Source of the DNA: UBA4660 sp002405435
GTDB taxonomy: Bacteria; Bacteroidota; Bacteroidia; Flavobacteriales_D; Sanyastnellaceae
Direction of reading: 5' to 3'
NCBI GenBank assembly: GCA_036747335.1
Contig: DAIOCL010000001.1
Coordinates: 22,839 to 86,838, forward strand
Length of the DNA: 64,000 bases
Shown here: piece by piece, positions 17,415 through 25,263 of the stretch
Position numbering within the stretch: position 1 is the stretch's first letter
How the letters are laid out: each line of letters begins with the position of its first letter
The notes under the pieces: model-generated
Databases searched by the model: none
What the model saw: the letters and a program-made list of their open reading frames with translations, nothing else
Told to the model about the DNA's origin: nothing
Made by a program: the position numbers and the translations under genes

Positions 17415-18547
17415 CGAAAAAGATTCTCACCATCATCGGGGCAAGGCCCCAGATCATCAAGTCGGCTGCCATCAGCACAGCGGTACGCACGCGTTTCTCC
17501 GGCCTACTGAGTGAGGTCATTGTGCATACCGGCCAGCACTATGACACCAACATGTCGGAGGTATTTTTTACCCAGATGAACCTCCCCCGGCCGGCCTATA
17601 ACCTGGGCGTCGGGTCGGGCCAGCACGGCGCGCAAACGGCAGCCATGATTGAAGGCATAGAACGCATACTGCTGGAAGAACGCCCTCAGGCCGTGCTGGT
17701 GTACGGCGATACGAATTCAACCCTGGCAGCTGCGGTAGCTGCCTCGAAACTGCGCGTCCCTTTGGTCCACGTGGAAGCAGGGCTGCGCTCTTTCAACAAA
17801 GGAATGCCTGAGGAAATCAACCGTATCATGTGCGACCATGCCTCTACCCTTCTGTTTTCCCCTACCCTTGCAGGCATTGAAAACCTCAGGCGGGAGGGAT
17901 TTGCGATAGGGGCCGAACCGCCTTACTCGGCTGATCATCCCGGCGTATTTCACTGCGGCGATGTTATGTACGACAATGCGTTGCATTTCGCTCCGCTGGC
18001 CGACACCGTTGCTGCCCCGCCTAAAATCCGGGAACTCGACGGCAAACCCTTTGTACTGGCCACTATTCACCGGGATGCGAACACCGATGACCCCAAAAGG
18101 CTGCGCCTTGTGGTTAGCGCGCTGAAGGCCGCCGCCGACGAACTGAACTGCAAGGTAGTCTGGCCCATGCACCCCCGGACACGTAAGATGTGCCTGCAGT
18201 TTGGCATGGCACCGGAAGCCATGGGAAACCAGCTGGTCATTACCGAACCGGCCTCATACCTCGAGGTGCTCAGGCTTGAACAGCATTGCACCCTGGTGAT
18301 TACCGATTCGGGAGGCGTGCAGAAAGAAGCGTACTATTTCAAAAAACCCTGCATCATCATACGCCCGGAAACGGAATGGATCGAACTCGTGGAAAACGGC
18401 AACGCCGTGTTGAGCGAACCCGATCCAGCCACCGTGGCGGCACACGGACGGCACTTTGCGGAAACACAGCACGCGATGACATGGCCAGCAATTTTCGGAG
18501 ACGGGGATGCCGCGGGATTCATCTGCAACAAGGTGGCGGCCCTCTGA
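17411..18547 (+). CDS. wecB: UDP-N-acetylglucosamine 2-epimerase (non-hydrolysing)
   Basis: 378 residues, start MTKKILTIIGARPQIIKSAA. Family signatures: HTGQHYDTNMSEVFF, VYGDTNSTLAAAVAASK, HVEAGLRSFNKGMPEEINR, TIHRDANTD, and ITDSGGVQKEAYYFKKP. It interconverts UDP-GlcNAc and UDP-ManNAc, supplying ManNAc for surface polysaccharides. It overlaps radC by four bases and is probably co-transcribed with it; no other polysaccharide gene is adjacent. Confidence 0.93.
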   Translation: MTKKILTIIGARPQIIKSAAISTAVRTRFSGLLSEVIVHTGQHYDTNMSEVFFTQMNLPRPAYNLGVGSGQHGAQTAAMIEGIERILLEERPQAVLVYGDTNSTLAAAVAASKLRVPLVHVEAGLRSFNKGMPEEINRIMCDHASTLLFSPTLAGIENLRREGFAIGAEPPYSADHPGVFHCGDVMYDNALHFAPLADTVAAPPKIRELDGKPFVLATIHRDANTDDPKRLRLVVSALKAAADELNCKVVWPMHPRTRKMCLQFGMAPEAMGNQLVITEPASYLEVLRLEQHCTLVITDSGGVQKEAYYFKKPCIIIRPETEWIELVENGNAVLSEPDPATVAAHGRHFAETQHAMTWPAIFGDGDAAGFICNKVAAL

Positions 18548-18679
18548 GTGTCGGGCCAAACGGCCTCCATGCCGTCATGAGGTCGTGCATGCAGGTGTTT
18601 CTTCTTATACCCTTAGCGACCGGCGGGCCCACTGAAAACGCATGTAGTATCGCCGGCACTAGAACGCACTGACCGACAC
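18548..18679 (+). other. Intergenic region with nested inverted repeats (possible structured RNA)
   Basis: GTGTCGG at 18548-18554 pairs with CCGACAC at 18673-18679. Inside, CCGGCG at 18620-18625 pairs with CGCCGG at 18651-18656, and GCC-AAAC-GGC forms a small hairpin at 18555-18564. There is no T-run, so it is not a standard terminator. It does not match any RNA family I recognise. Confidence 0.3.
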
Positions 18680-18728
18680 CTGAAGAATTTTGAAAACCGG
18701 CAGCGCAAACTGGTATGCGCGTTTGGCG

Positions 18729-18736
18729 TAAATTCG
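18729..18736 (+). promoter_or_regulatory. Putative -7 box of the upp promoter
   Basis: TAAATTCG fits the relaxed consensus TAnnTTnG and ends 26 bases before the upp ATG. No -33 element was found at the right distance. Confidence 0.35.
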
Positions 18737-18762
18737 TCACTCCAATTAACTCCGGCCCTACC

Positions 18763-19410
18763 ATGGTTCATGAACTCACGCGGCACGCCTCAGTGCTCTC
18801 CGACATACTCAGCCAGCTGCGCGATGAACAGGTTCAGAAAGACAGCCTGAAATTCAGAACCAACCTGGAACGGGTAGGTGAAATCATCGCCTATGAAATT
18901 TCAAAAACACTGCGTTACGAAAAGCGCGATATCAATACTCCGCTCGGTGTAGCCGAAGTAGAAGAAGTGGCAGAGCAGCCCGTGCTGCTCACTATTCTGC
19001 GCGCCGGACTGCCTTTTCATCAGGGCATGTTGCGCATGCTGGACCGCGCAGAAAACGCGTTTGTTTCCGCGTACCGGAGGCACCACAAGGGCGGCGAATT
19101 TGAAATAGATGTTGAATATGTCAGCGCGCCTTCACTCGAAGGCAAAACGCTGATCATCGCCGACCCGATGATTGCCACCGGTATGAGTATTGAAATGGTT
19201 TACAAGGCCATACTCCGAAAAGGAAATCCATCAAAACTCCATATTGCTTCGGTGATTGCCACCGACACCGGCATCAACCACCTGCGCAGTAAGCTGCCCG
19301 AGCAGACCACCTTCTGGACCGCTGCAGTAGACAAGGAACTCACGGCTCAGGCCTACATCGTACCGGGACTTGGCGATGCCGGAGACCTCGCATTCGGGAG
19401 GAAAGACTGA
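18763..19410 (+). CDS. upp: Uracil phosphoribosyltransferase
   Basis: 215 residues from ATG 18763 (MVHELTRHASVLSDILS). The PRPP-binding loop is IIADPMIATGMSIEM, the uracil site near PGLGDAGDLAFG at the C-terminus, and LTILRAGLPFHQGM is also typical. It converts uracil plus PRPP to UMP in pyrimidine salvage. An upstream in-frame ATG at 18715 would place the -7 box inside the gene, so the later start is preferred. Heads a tight cluster with the next two genes. Confidence 0.93.
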   Translation: MVHELTRHASVLSDILSQLRDEQVQKDSLKFRTNLERVGEIIAYEISKTLRYEKRDINTPLGVAEVEEVAEQPVLLTILRAGLPFHQGMLRMLDRAENAFVSAYRRHHKGGEFEIDVEYVSAPSLEGKTLIIADPMIATGMSIEMVYKAILRKGNPSKLHIASVIATDTGINHLRSKLPEQTTFWTAAVDKELTAQAYIVPGLGDAGDLAFGRKD

Positions 19411-19871
19411 TGGCAGGTATTTTTTTTAAAATTTGTCTTTGGTGGCTGGCTTGTATCGGCAAGTTTCTGTTTGTGCCGTTTGTGATGATTATGGATGAAG
19501 GCGGCGAACACTGGTCGTGGCTCGGCACCATCTGCATTACCTCTTCGGGCGCAGCCCTGGGCGTGTACATCTTCTTCCATTTCGGAGAAGTAATCTTCAG
19601 CCACCTGCACAAGTGGTTCGGCGCACCGAAAAAGAATTTTAAACCCTGGAAGCGGCGCATCATCAGGCTGAAATGGCGCTACGGCATCAAGGGACTGATG
19701 CTGGTTTCGGGAATGATCAGCGTGCCGGTAGCTTCACTGGTGGCCGCAAAATTTTACCGCCATAACCCGCACGCACTGCCGCTGATGATCATCGGATTTT
19801 TCTTCTGGGCGATTCTGCTGTCTTCACTCGCCTACGTCATGAAACTGGCAGGCATTACCTTTTCGTTTTGA
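19410..19871 (+). CDS. Small integral membrane protein of unknown function
   Basis: 153 residues with about four membrane helices (near 5-28, 38-60, 98-115 and 125-147) and a basic cytoplasmic loop, KKNFKPWKRRIIRLKWRYG. No family was recognised. Its start overlaps the upp stop by one base and its end overlaps the next gene by four bases, so it is coupled to both. The context is pyrimidine salvage and nucleotide hydrolysis, but nothing in the sequence points to transport of a particular substrate. Confidence 0.75.
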   Translation: MAGIFFKICLWWLACIGKFLFVPFVMIMDEGGEHWSWLGTICITSSGAALGVYIFFHFGEVIFSHLHKWFGAPKKNFKPWKRRIIRLKWRYGIKGLMLVSGMISVPVASLVAAKFYRHNPHALPLMIIGFFFWAILLSSLAYVMKLAGITFSF

Positions 19872-20587
19872 AATCCTACGAACATATTTTTTTCGACCTG
19901 GACGGCACCCTGTGGGACCTACTCACCAACTCGCGCAAAGCACTGGGCGAGATGTTTGGCCGCTACCCGGGGCTGGAAGACCGGGCCGCAGATTTCGAAA
20001 CGTTCTACGCGCACTATTACCGCCACAACCACCGGTTATGGACCTTGCTGCGCGAGCAACGCATCAGTAAGGAAGAACTCCGGGTGCTGCGTTTCCGGCT
20101 GGCCTTCGGTGACATGGCCATTGACTGCGCGCAATGGGTGGAGCCTTTTGCAGACGAATTCATGGAACTGTGCCCGCGGCAGGGGTACCTGATGAATGGT
20201 GCAGCTGCGCTGCTGGAAAAGCTCAGTACGCGCTATCCGCTGCACATCATTTCGAACGGATTCCCTGAAGTACAGTACATCAAGATGGAAACCTCGGGCA
20301 TTCTCGGCTATTTCGGAGAGGTCATTCTCTCTGAACAATGCGGGGTAGCCAAACCCCACCCCGATATCTTCAGGCAAGCCATGGCGGCGACGGGTGCCCG
20401 TGCTGAAACAAGCCTGATGATCGGAGATGACTGGGAAGCCGATATTCTCGGGGCCCTTGGCGCCGGTATCGACCAGGCCTTTCTTACCAGCACAGAATCA
20501 CAGGTTGACCCCGCCTTCGACCGGCACCGGATTCAGCCACCCACCTACGTGCTCGAAAGCCTTGGTGAACTGCATAGCATTCTGTGA
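19868..20587 (+). CDS. yjjG: HAD-superfamily pyrimidine 5'-nucleotidase (YjjG-like)
   Basis: 239 residues, starting at TTG 19868 within a TTGA overlap with the preceding stop. HAD motifs in order: FFDLDGTLWD (nucleophile Asp), HIISNGF (motif II), CGVAKPHPDIF (motif III Lys) and MIGDDWEADILGA (motif IV). The arrangement and the PTYVLESLGEL ending resemble YjjG house-cleaning nucleotidases, which dephosphorylate pyrimidine and non-canonical nucleotides. Placement after upp agrees with pyrimidine metabolism. Confidence 0.82.
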   Translation: MKSYEHIFFDLDGTLWDLLTNSRKALGEMFGRYPGLEDRAADFETFYAHYYRHNHRLWTLLREQRISKEELRVLRFRLAFGDMAIDCAQWVEPFADEFMELCPRQGYLMNGAAALLEKLSTRYPLHIISNGFPEVQYIKMETSGILGYFGEVILSEQCGVAKPHPDIFRQAMAATGARAETSLMIGDDWEADILGALGAGIDQAFLTSTESQVDPAFDRHRIQPPTYVLESLGELHSIL

Positions 20588-20697
20588 GCCATCATTTCAC
20601 TTTCTTTTATTGATGCGTTGGCAGGGCCTGGTTGGATTTCACCGCCATTCATGCCGACATTTGCCTGCGATACATTAGATTACCATTTCCATTTCCC

Positions 20698-21015
20698 ATG
20701 AGTGAAAATAAGAGCCAACCCCAACTGAATATCGAATTGTCGGAAGACGTAGCTCAGGGCGTGTACAGCAACCTCGCCGTTATCACGCACAGCGCAGCAG
20801 AATTTGTTGTTGACTTTATCCGTGTCGTGCCCGGAGTGCCGAAGGCCAAGGTAAAGTCACGGGTCATACTGACACCACAGCATGCCAAGCGGCTTATGCG
20901 GGCGCTGGCAGACAACATCAGCAAGTTTGAATCTCAGCACGGAAAAATTGCAGAGTCAGTGCCGGGTGAACAGCAACTTCCCATCCACTTTGGCGGGCCC
21001 CAGGGTCAGGCCTGA
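20698..21015 (+). CDS. DUF3467 family protein
   Basis: 105 residues from ATG 20698. The pattern NIELSEDVAQGVYSNLAVI, EFVVDFIRVVPG and RVILTPQHAKRLMRALADNI is that of DUF3467, a small soluble family with no established function. TACATTAG about 20 bases upstream may be its -7 box. The last 60 bases overlap, tail to tail, the end of the dihydroorotase-like gene on the other strand. Confidence 0.85.
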   Translation: MSENKSQPQLNIELSEDVAQGVYSNLAVITHSAAEFVVDFIRVVPGVPKAKVKSRVILTPQHAKRLMRALADNISKFESQHGKIAESVPGEQQLPIHFGGPQGQA

Positions 21016-22269
21016 GTGGTTGTTACCCGAATGTACTGTGGCCCAGATCCTGCCTGACAGCGTCTTCCCGATAAAAGGGGAGTTGGCTGATTTTGATTTC
21101 CAAATACCGTCAGTAACTGTGGTCTCTGTATCGTCTGAAAACACTGTAAGGTGAGCGGGTGCTCCTTCGGTTACATGCAGTTCGGGTAATCCAAGAATTT
21201 TCCTGGGTGCAGCCGACAGCCGCTGCACCAGCGTGGCGGTGTCGATGCGCTTGGCTGCAGCCGTGAGCGCCACATTCCAAACCAACTGAATGCCACTCAT
21301 ACCGGGTGTGGCATGGTCAAATTCACAATCTTTCGACTCGGGCTCCAGCGGGGTATGGTCGCTGCAAATGGCATCGATGGTGCCGTCAGCCAGTCCGGCG
21401 AGAAGTGCCTCAGCATCCCGTGAGGTGCGCAGCGGAGGCAACACCTTGCACTGCTGGTCAAAGTGGCGAAGGGCCTCGTCGGTCAGCAGCAGCTGGTGGG
21501 CGGCGACGGAAGCGGTTATCTGTAATTTTTCCTTTTTGGCCTTGCGCAACAGTTCAACGCCCCGTGCGGTGGAGAGTGCCACCACGTGCATGCGTCCGCC
21601 GCAGTAACGGAGCAGTTCGATGTCGCGCATCAGCCGCAGTTCCTCGCTGAGTGATGGAATACCCTTCAGTCCCAGCGACACACTCATCTTACCCTCATGC
21701 ATCTGACCGCCCCGGCAAGAGCCGCTGTCGTGTGGAAAGGCGTAAACAAGTCCACCGAAATTTTTCGCGTACTCCAGTGCACGCATCATCAGCTCAGTGG
21801 ATACATTGTGGTGGTCATCGGAGAAAGCCACCGCTCCGGCCTGGTGCATATCAAACATGTCGGCGAGTTGCTTGCCGGCCATCTGACGTGAGATAGCGCC
21901 CGCGGGCAGCACGGAGGCGGGCAGTCCGTCGGAGCCTTTGACCAGGTATTCGACCGCAGCCTTGTTGTCGGTTACCGGGTCGTTGGCCGGCAGAACGACC
22001 ACATGGGTAAAACCACCTGCGGCTGCCGCGGCTGTGCCTGTAGCCAGGTCTTCGCGCTGTTCAAAACCCGGATCGCCGAAACGGGCGCACATATCCACCC
22101 AACCGGGCGAGAGCATGGCACCTTTCCATTGAACTGCCTTGTGACCGGCATCCGCAATGCGGGCAGCTACTTTTTCAATGCGGCCCTTGCCGATGAGCAC
22201 ATCGCGCACCTTGCCATCGTGGATGCCGGCGGGGTCAACGATTTTGACTGATTTGATGAGTATACCCAT
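20956..22269 (-). CDS. Dihydroorotase-like amidohydrolase lacking most metal ligands (probable pseudoenzyme)
   Basis: 437 residues from ATG 22269 (MGILIKSVKIVDPAG); an ATG at 22284 is also in frame. The overall fold follows class I dihydroorotase, but the HxH pair of the first metal motif is replaced: SPGWVDMCARFGDPG. The second-site His of HxxHxS is Ala (MHVVALSTARG). One His remains in AAHQLLLTDE and the catalytic-region Asp in CSDHTPL. It is therefore unlikely to hydrolyse dihydroorotate; non-catalytic relatives serve as partners of aspartate transcarbamoylase in some bacteria. Downstream of the BatA-like gene with a 51-base gap. Confidence 0.82.
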   Translation of the reverse strand: MGILIKSVKIVDPAGIHDGKVRDVLIGKGRIEKVAARIADAGHKAVQWKGAMLSPGWVDMCARFGDPGFEQREDLATGTAAAAAGGFTHVVVLPANDPVTDNKAAVEYLVKGSDGLPASVLPAGAISRQMAGKQLADMFDMHQAGAVAFSDDHHNVSTELMMRALEYAKNFGGLVYAFPHDSGSCRGGQMHEGKMSVSLGLKGIPSLSEELRLMRDIELLRYCGGRMHVVALSTARGVELLRKAKKEKLQITASVAAHQLLLTDEALRHFDQQCKVLPPLRTSRDAEALLAGLADGTIDAICSDHTPLEPESKDCEFDHATPGMSGIQLVWNVALTAAAKRIDTATLVQRLSAAPRKILGLPELHVTEGAPAHLTVFSDDTETTVTDGIWKSKSANSPFIGKTLSGRIWATVHSGNNHSGLTLGPAKVDGKLLFTRH

Positions 22270-22319
22270 GCGATAAATTGTCAATTCAAAAATGCACCCG
22301 GCGACCGCTTTTGGACAGG

Positions 22320-24365
22320 CTATCGCCAGAATTTTATCAGCAGCACTTCAACCGCCAGCCAAATCAGGGCCCAGACCACGAAGGTCCACCACAGTTTTTT
22401 GCCCTCACTGCGTTCAAGCGCACCCTTGCGGATGCTGGCCGTATCGTTCGTCAGCACGCGTGCACCCTGCAGTGCAGGTTCTCCGGTGAGGGCCTCCAGC
22501 GCAGCGGCGGAGAGTGCCGCGGTGGCCGATTCGGCGCGGTCATAATTGAAGGCAAGGGGTGCCAGCACCTGGTCACCCTGCAAAAGCCGGTAATTGCCCG
22601 ATGTGCGCACCGAATGCTGCATGGAAAACTCCATTACCGGTCCCGCAAGACGGTGGGTAGGAATAAATGCCGTACTGTCAGAATACCCCTTAACCCTGAA
22701 AGCAATTTCACCGCTTACGGCTACATTTTTCAAGGCGATAGTCTCGTCTTTGCCGATGGTGTAGCAGAGCGGTGCATTAGCCCGGCTGTAATTGGCAACA
22801 TTCAGCATGGTCACAGGAAAGAGCCAGTTGCGCTCAAAGTCTGTCGCTTCCTCGCTGAGCGGAGATGCCAGCAGGTACCACCGTCCTCTGCCGGTATTTC
22901 CTGTTGACAGGAAAGCAAGGCCTGAACGCGTGCCCAGCAACACATCCGCTGCCGGCGCTGTTCTCGGATCTACGGCATAACTGCCAGTGGCAGCGGGCAT
23001 CGACACCCTGTCTCCCGCTGATTCGGTTACCGAGCGGTATAGCGGATGTTGCATGTTTACCGTGCTGACCGCAGCCGCTTCCTGCAGCCATGTACCCAAC
23101 TGGGGAGCGCCTGACGCGGCGAGCAGGTTGTTGTAATTACCCACGTTGCACGCTGCCGAGGGAATGATGAATACATGGCCTCCCTCCTGCATGAGTTTGC
23201 TGAGTTCAGCCTGCAGTCCTGTCGGAATATCCGCAAGCTGGTTGACAATCACAAGGTTTTGCTGGGCAAGGGCACCAAAGTCCACCCGTGCCGCATCCAT
23301 GCGGGTATAGCTGAAGGCGGAGTTGTCATCAAAAACCAATGACAGCGACCGTGACGGACTGCCTTCGGCATACAATTCGGTGACCAGCACCTTGTCGGCC
23401 ACATCATAGCCGAAATACATGGTGTTGTCGAAAACCACGGGACTATCGTCCACCGAAACGGCACAATGGTGTTCGCCGGTGGCGGTATTGGAATACGTGA
23501 GCTGAAGCACCGCATCTCCGCCTGCGGTCACATCGGCTGCGCCCACGGCCTTTTGCTGGCCATTGACTGTAAGTACTACAGGAACGGCATTTTCATCTTC
23601 AGCACCGGTGTTTCGTATGCGCACGCTGAGTACCTCCGGCACATTGACGGTGCGCACCGGACTTTCAAACCAGAGTGAGTCGATAAACAGGTTGCGCGAA
23701 GCCTGCACGCCGTTTGGCACCAGTTGCAGCGAAATGGAAGTATCCTGGCGCACGTTCATGAGGTCGGCAGTGGATTGCTGAAAATCGGAAATGAGGAAAA
23801 CCGAACGGTTGGGGGTTTCTTCCCTCACCACCGATTCGCGCAGCCGGCTGTATGCCTCGGAAACAAGACGTACGGCGGGCGACACTTCCACGTCTTGCAG
23901 CCACTCGATCATTTCTTCCTGGCTGACTACGCGTTGGTGACGGCCCTCGAAATCGTTGGTGGCAAGGGTAAAGCGATCGGCCGGACCATAGGCGCTGACA
24001 ATCTCAATGGCCCTGTTGCGGGCGAGATCAAGCATTCTCACGCGTCCGTCTTCCGCCTCCATGCTGAAACTGTTGTCGAGGTAGATACCGGTCACCCGGT
24101 GGGCACCGGCCTGTTCCTGCTTACCCGCCGGAATAAAGGGTTGGGCAAAGGCCATCACGATAGCTGCCACTGCCAGCAGGCGGGCGGCGAGAATCAGGAG
24201 GTGTTTGAGTTTGTTTTTTGACTGCGTTTCCTGCCGAATTTCCCGCAGGAATGAGACATTGGGAAAAAGTACTTTCTTGAAACGCCTAAAATTGAAAAGA
24301 TGAACGATAACCGGAATGGCCAAGGCGCCCAGTGCCCATAATATTTCCGGATGGATAAACTTCAT
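22320..24365 (-). CDS. BatA-like membrane protein with N-terminal aerotolerance domain and degenerate VWA domain
   Basis: 681 residues from ATG 24365 (MKFIHPEILWALGALAIPVIVHLFNFRR). Two N-terminal helices with the BatA signature, a VWA-like stretch starting GIYLDNSFSM and including VFLISDFQQS, a long beta-rich periplasmic region, and a C-terminal helix LWWTFVVWALIWLAVEVLLIKF. The metal-site motif DNSFS resembles DxSxS but lacks the rest of a clear MIDAS. The role is unknown; related proteins accompany MoxR/Bat systems, which are not seen nearby. A TAATTTTG box lies 12 bases upstream. Confidence 0.82.
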   Translation of the reverse strand: MKFIHPEILWALGALAIPVIVHLFNFRRFKKVLFPNVSFLREIRQETQSKNKLKHLLILAARLLAVAAIVMAFAQPFIPAGKQEQAGAHRVTGIYLDNSFSMEAEDGRVRMLDLARNRAIEIVSAYGPADRFTLATNDFEGRHQRVVSQEEMIEWLQDVEVSPAVRLVSEAYSRLRESVVREETPNRSVFLISDFQQSTADLMNVRQDTSISLQLVPNGVQASRNLFIDSLWFESPVRTVNVPEVLSVRIRNTGAEDENAVPVVLTVNGQQKAVGAADVTAGGDAVLQLTYSNTATGEHHCAVSVDDSPVVFDNTMYFGYDVADKVLVTELYAEGSPSRSLSLVFDDNSAFSYTRMDAARVDFGALAQQNLVIVNQLADIPTGLQAELSKLMQEGGHVFIIPSAACNVGNYNNLLAASGAPQLGTWLQEAAAVSTVNMQHPLYRSVTESAGDRVSMPAATGSYAVDPRTAPAADVLLGTRSGLAFLSTGNTGRGRWYLLASPLSEEATDFERNWLFPVTMLNVANYSRANAPLCYTIGKDETIALKNVAVSGEIAFRVKGYSDSTAFIPTHRLAGPVMEFSMQHSVRTSGNYRLLQGDQVLAPLAFNYDRAESATAALSAAALEALTGEPALQGARVLTNDTASIRKGALERSEGKKLWWTFVVWALIWLAVEVLLIKFWR

Positions 24366-24377
24366 AATTCCAGTGTT

Positions 24378-24409
24378 CAAAATTACAGCATCCGTGAACC
24401 GGAGACCAA
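24378..24409 (-). promoter_or_regulatory. Putative promoter of the BatA-like gene
   Basis: On the minus strand TAATTTTG (24378-24385) matches TAnnTTTG and is preceded, after 21 bases, by TTG at 24407-24409. The box ends 12 bases before the ATG, predicting a very short leader. Confidence 0.5.
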
Positions 24410-24469
24410 CCCGGCAGACTGAACCGGGCAAGATATTTCCAGAAAACCGCCTGCGGCGCTGCTTAGGGA

Positions 24470-24477
24470 TACCTTCG
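24470..24477 (+). promoter_or_regulatory. Putative -7 box of the TIGR02757 gene
   Basis: TACCTTCG fits TAnnTTnG. It ends four bases before the GTG and ten before the ATG start candidates, so the mRNA would be leaderless or almost so. Confidence 0.4.
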
Positions 24478-24481
24478 CTGC

Positions 24482-25243
24482 GTGGATATGCACGAGCTGA
24501 AATCGTTTTTAGACGAAAAATACCTCGCCTTCAACCGAACGGGTTTCATTGACGATGATCCTGTCTCGGTGCCGCACCGGTATGTGCACAAGGAAGACCG
24601 CGAAGTAGCTGCCTTTCTGACGGCCACCATTTCCTGGGGAAACCGCGTGAGCATACTGGCCAGTGCGCAACGGATGCTTGCACCCATGGGTGAGAGTCCG
24701 TACGACTTCATCATGTCGGGTACACGCTGGCGCGGGCAGGGCTCCGTGCACCGCACCTTCATGCACGACGACCTGCGGCACTTTTTGGGAGCGCTGAGGC
24801 AGCTCTATGCGCAGCCCGGCGGATTTGAGCGGCTGATGACCGAAGCCATGCGGGGCCGGGAAGACACGGCACAAGCCATTGCGGCGCTGAGAAATACTTT
24901 TCTGTCGCTTCCCCACGCCGCGCGGGTGCGCAAGCACCTGCCGAATCCTGAAGCGGGTGCGGCGGCCAAGCGCGTCAATATGTTTTTGCGGTGGATGGTC
25001 AGGCGCGACCGGCATGGGGTCGACCTCGGCCTGTGGAAGGGCATCAGTACGGCCGCCCTCTGCGTTCCCCTCGATGTGCATAGCGGCAACGTGGCCAGGC
25101 AGCTCGGTCTGCTCAGCAGGAAGGCCAATGACTGGAAGGCTGTCAGGGAACTCGATACCGCGCTGCGGGCGTTTGACCCGCATGATCCGGTCAAGTATGA
25201 CTACGCCTTGTTTGGACTGGGTGCGATCGAAAAATTCGCCTGA
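24482..25243 (+). CDS. TIGR02757 family protein
   Basis: 253 residues from GTG 24482, or 251 from ATG 24488. The sequence follows the TIGR02757/DUF2400 pattern: LKSFLDEKYLAFNR, DREVAAFLTATISWGNR, NMFLRWMVRRD, VDLGLWKGIS, and PLDVHSGNVARQLGLL with FDPHDPVKYDYALFGLG at the end. The fold has been likened to helix-hairpin-helix DNA glycosylases, but no function is established. Convergent with the acyl-CoA dehydrogenase; 20 bases separate the stops. Confidence 0.88.
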   Translation: MDMHELKSFLDEKYLAFNRTGFIDDDPVSVPHRYVHKEDREVAAFLTATISWGNRVSILASAQRMLAPMGESPYDFIMSGTRWRGQGSVHRTFMHDDLRHFLGALRQLYAQPGGFERLMTEAMRGREDTAQAIAALRNTFLSLPHAARVRKHLPNPEAGAAAKRVNMFLRWMVRRDRHGVDLGLWKGISTAALCVPLDVHSGNVARQLGLLSRKANDWKAVRELDTALRAFDPHDPVKYDYALFGLGAIEKFA

Positions 25244-25263
25244 CCGCGTCAGGAACACCATCT

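Noticed and set aside
25242..25256. CCTGAC-CGC-GTCAGG hairpin between the convergent TIGR02757 and acyl-CoA dehydrogenase genes
   Set aside because: Six base pairs with a three-base loop and no T-run; too weak to call a terminator.
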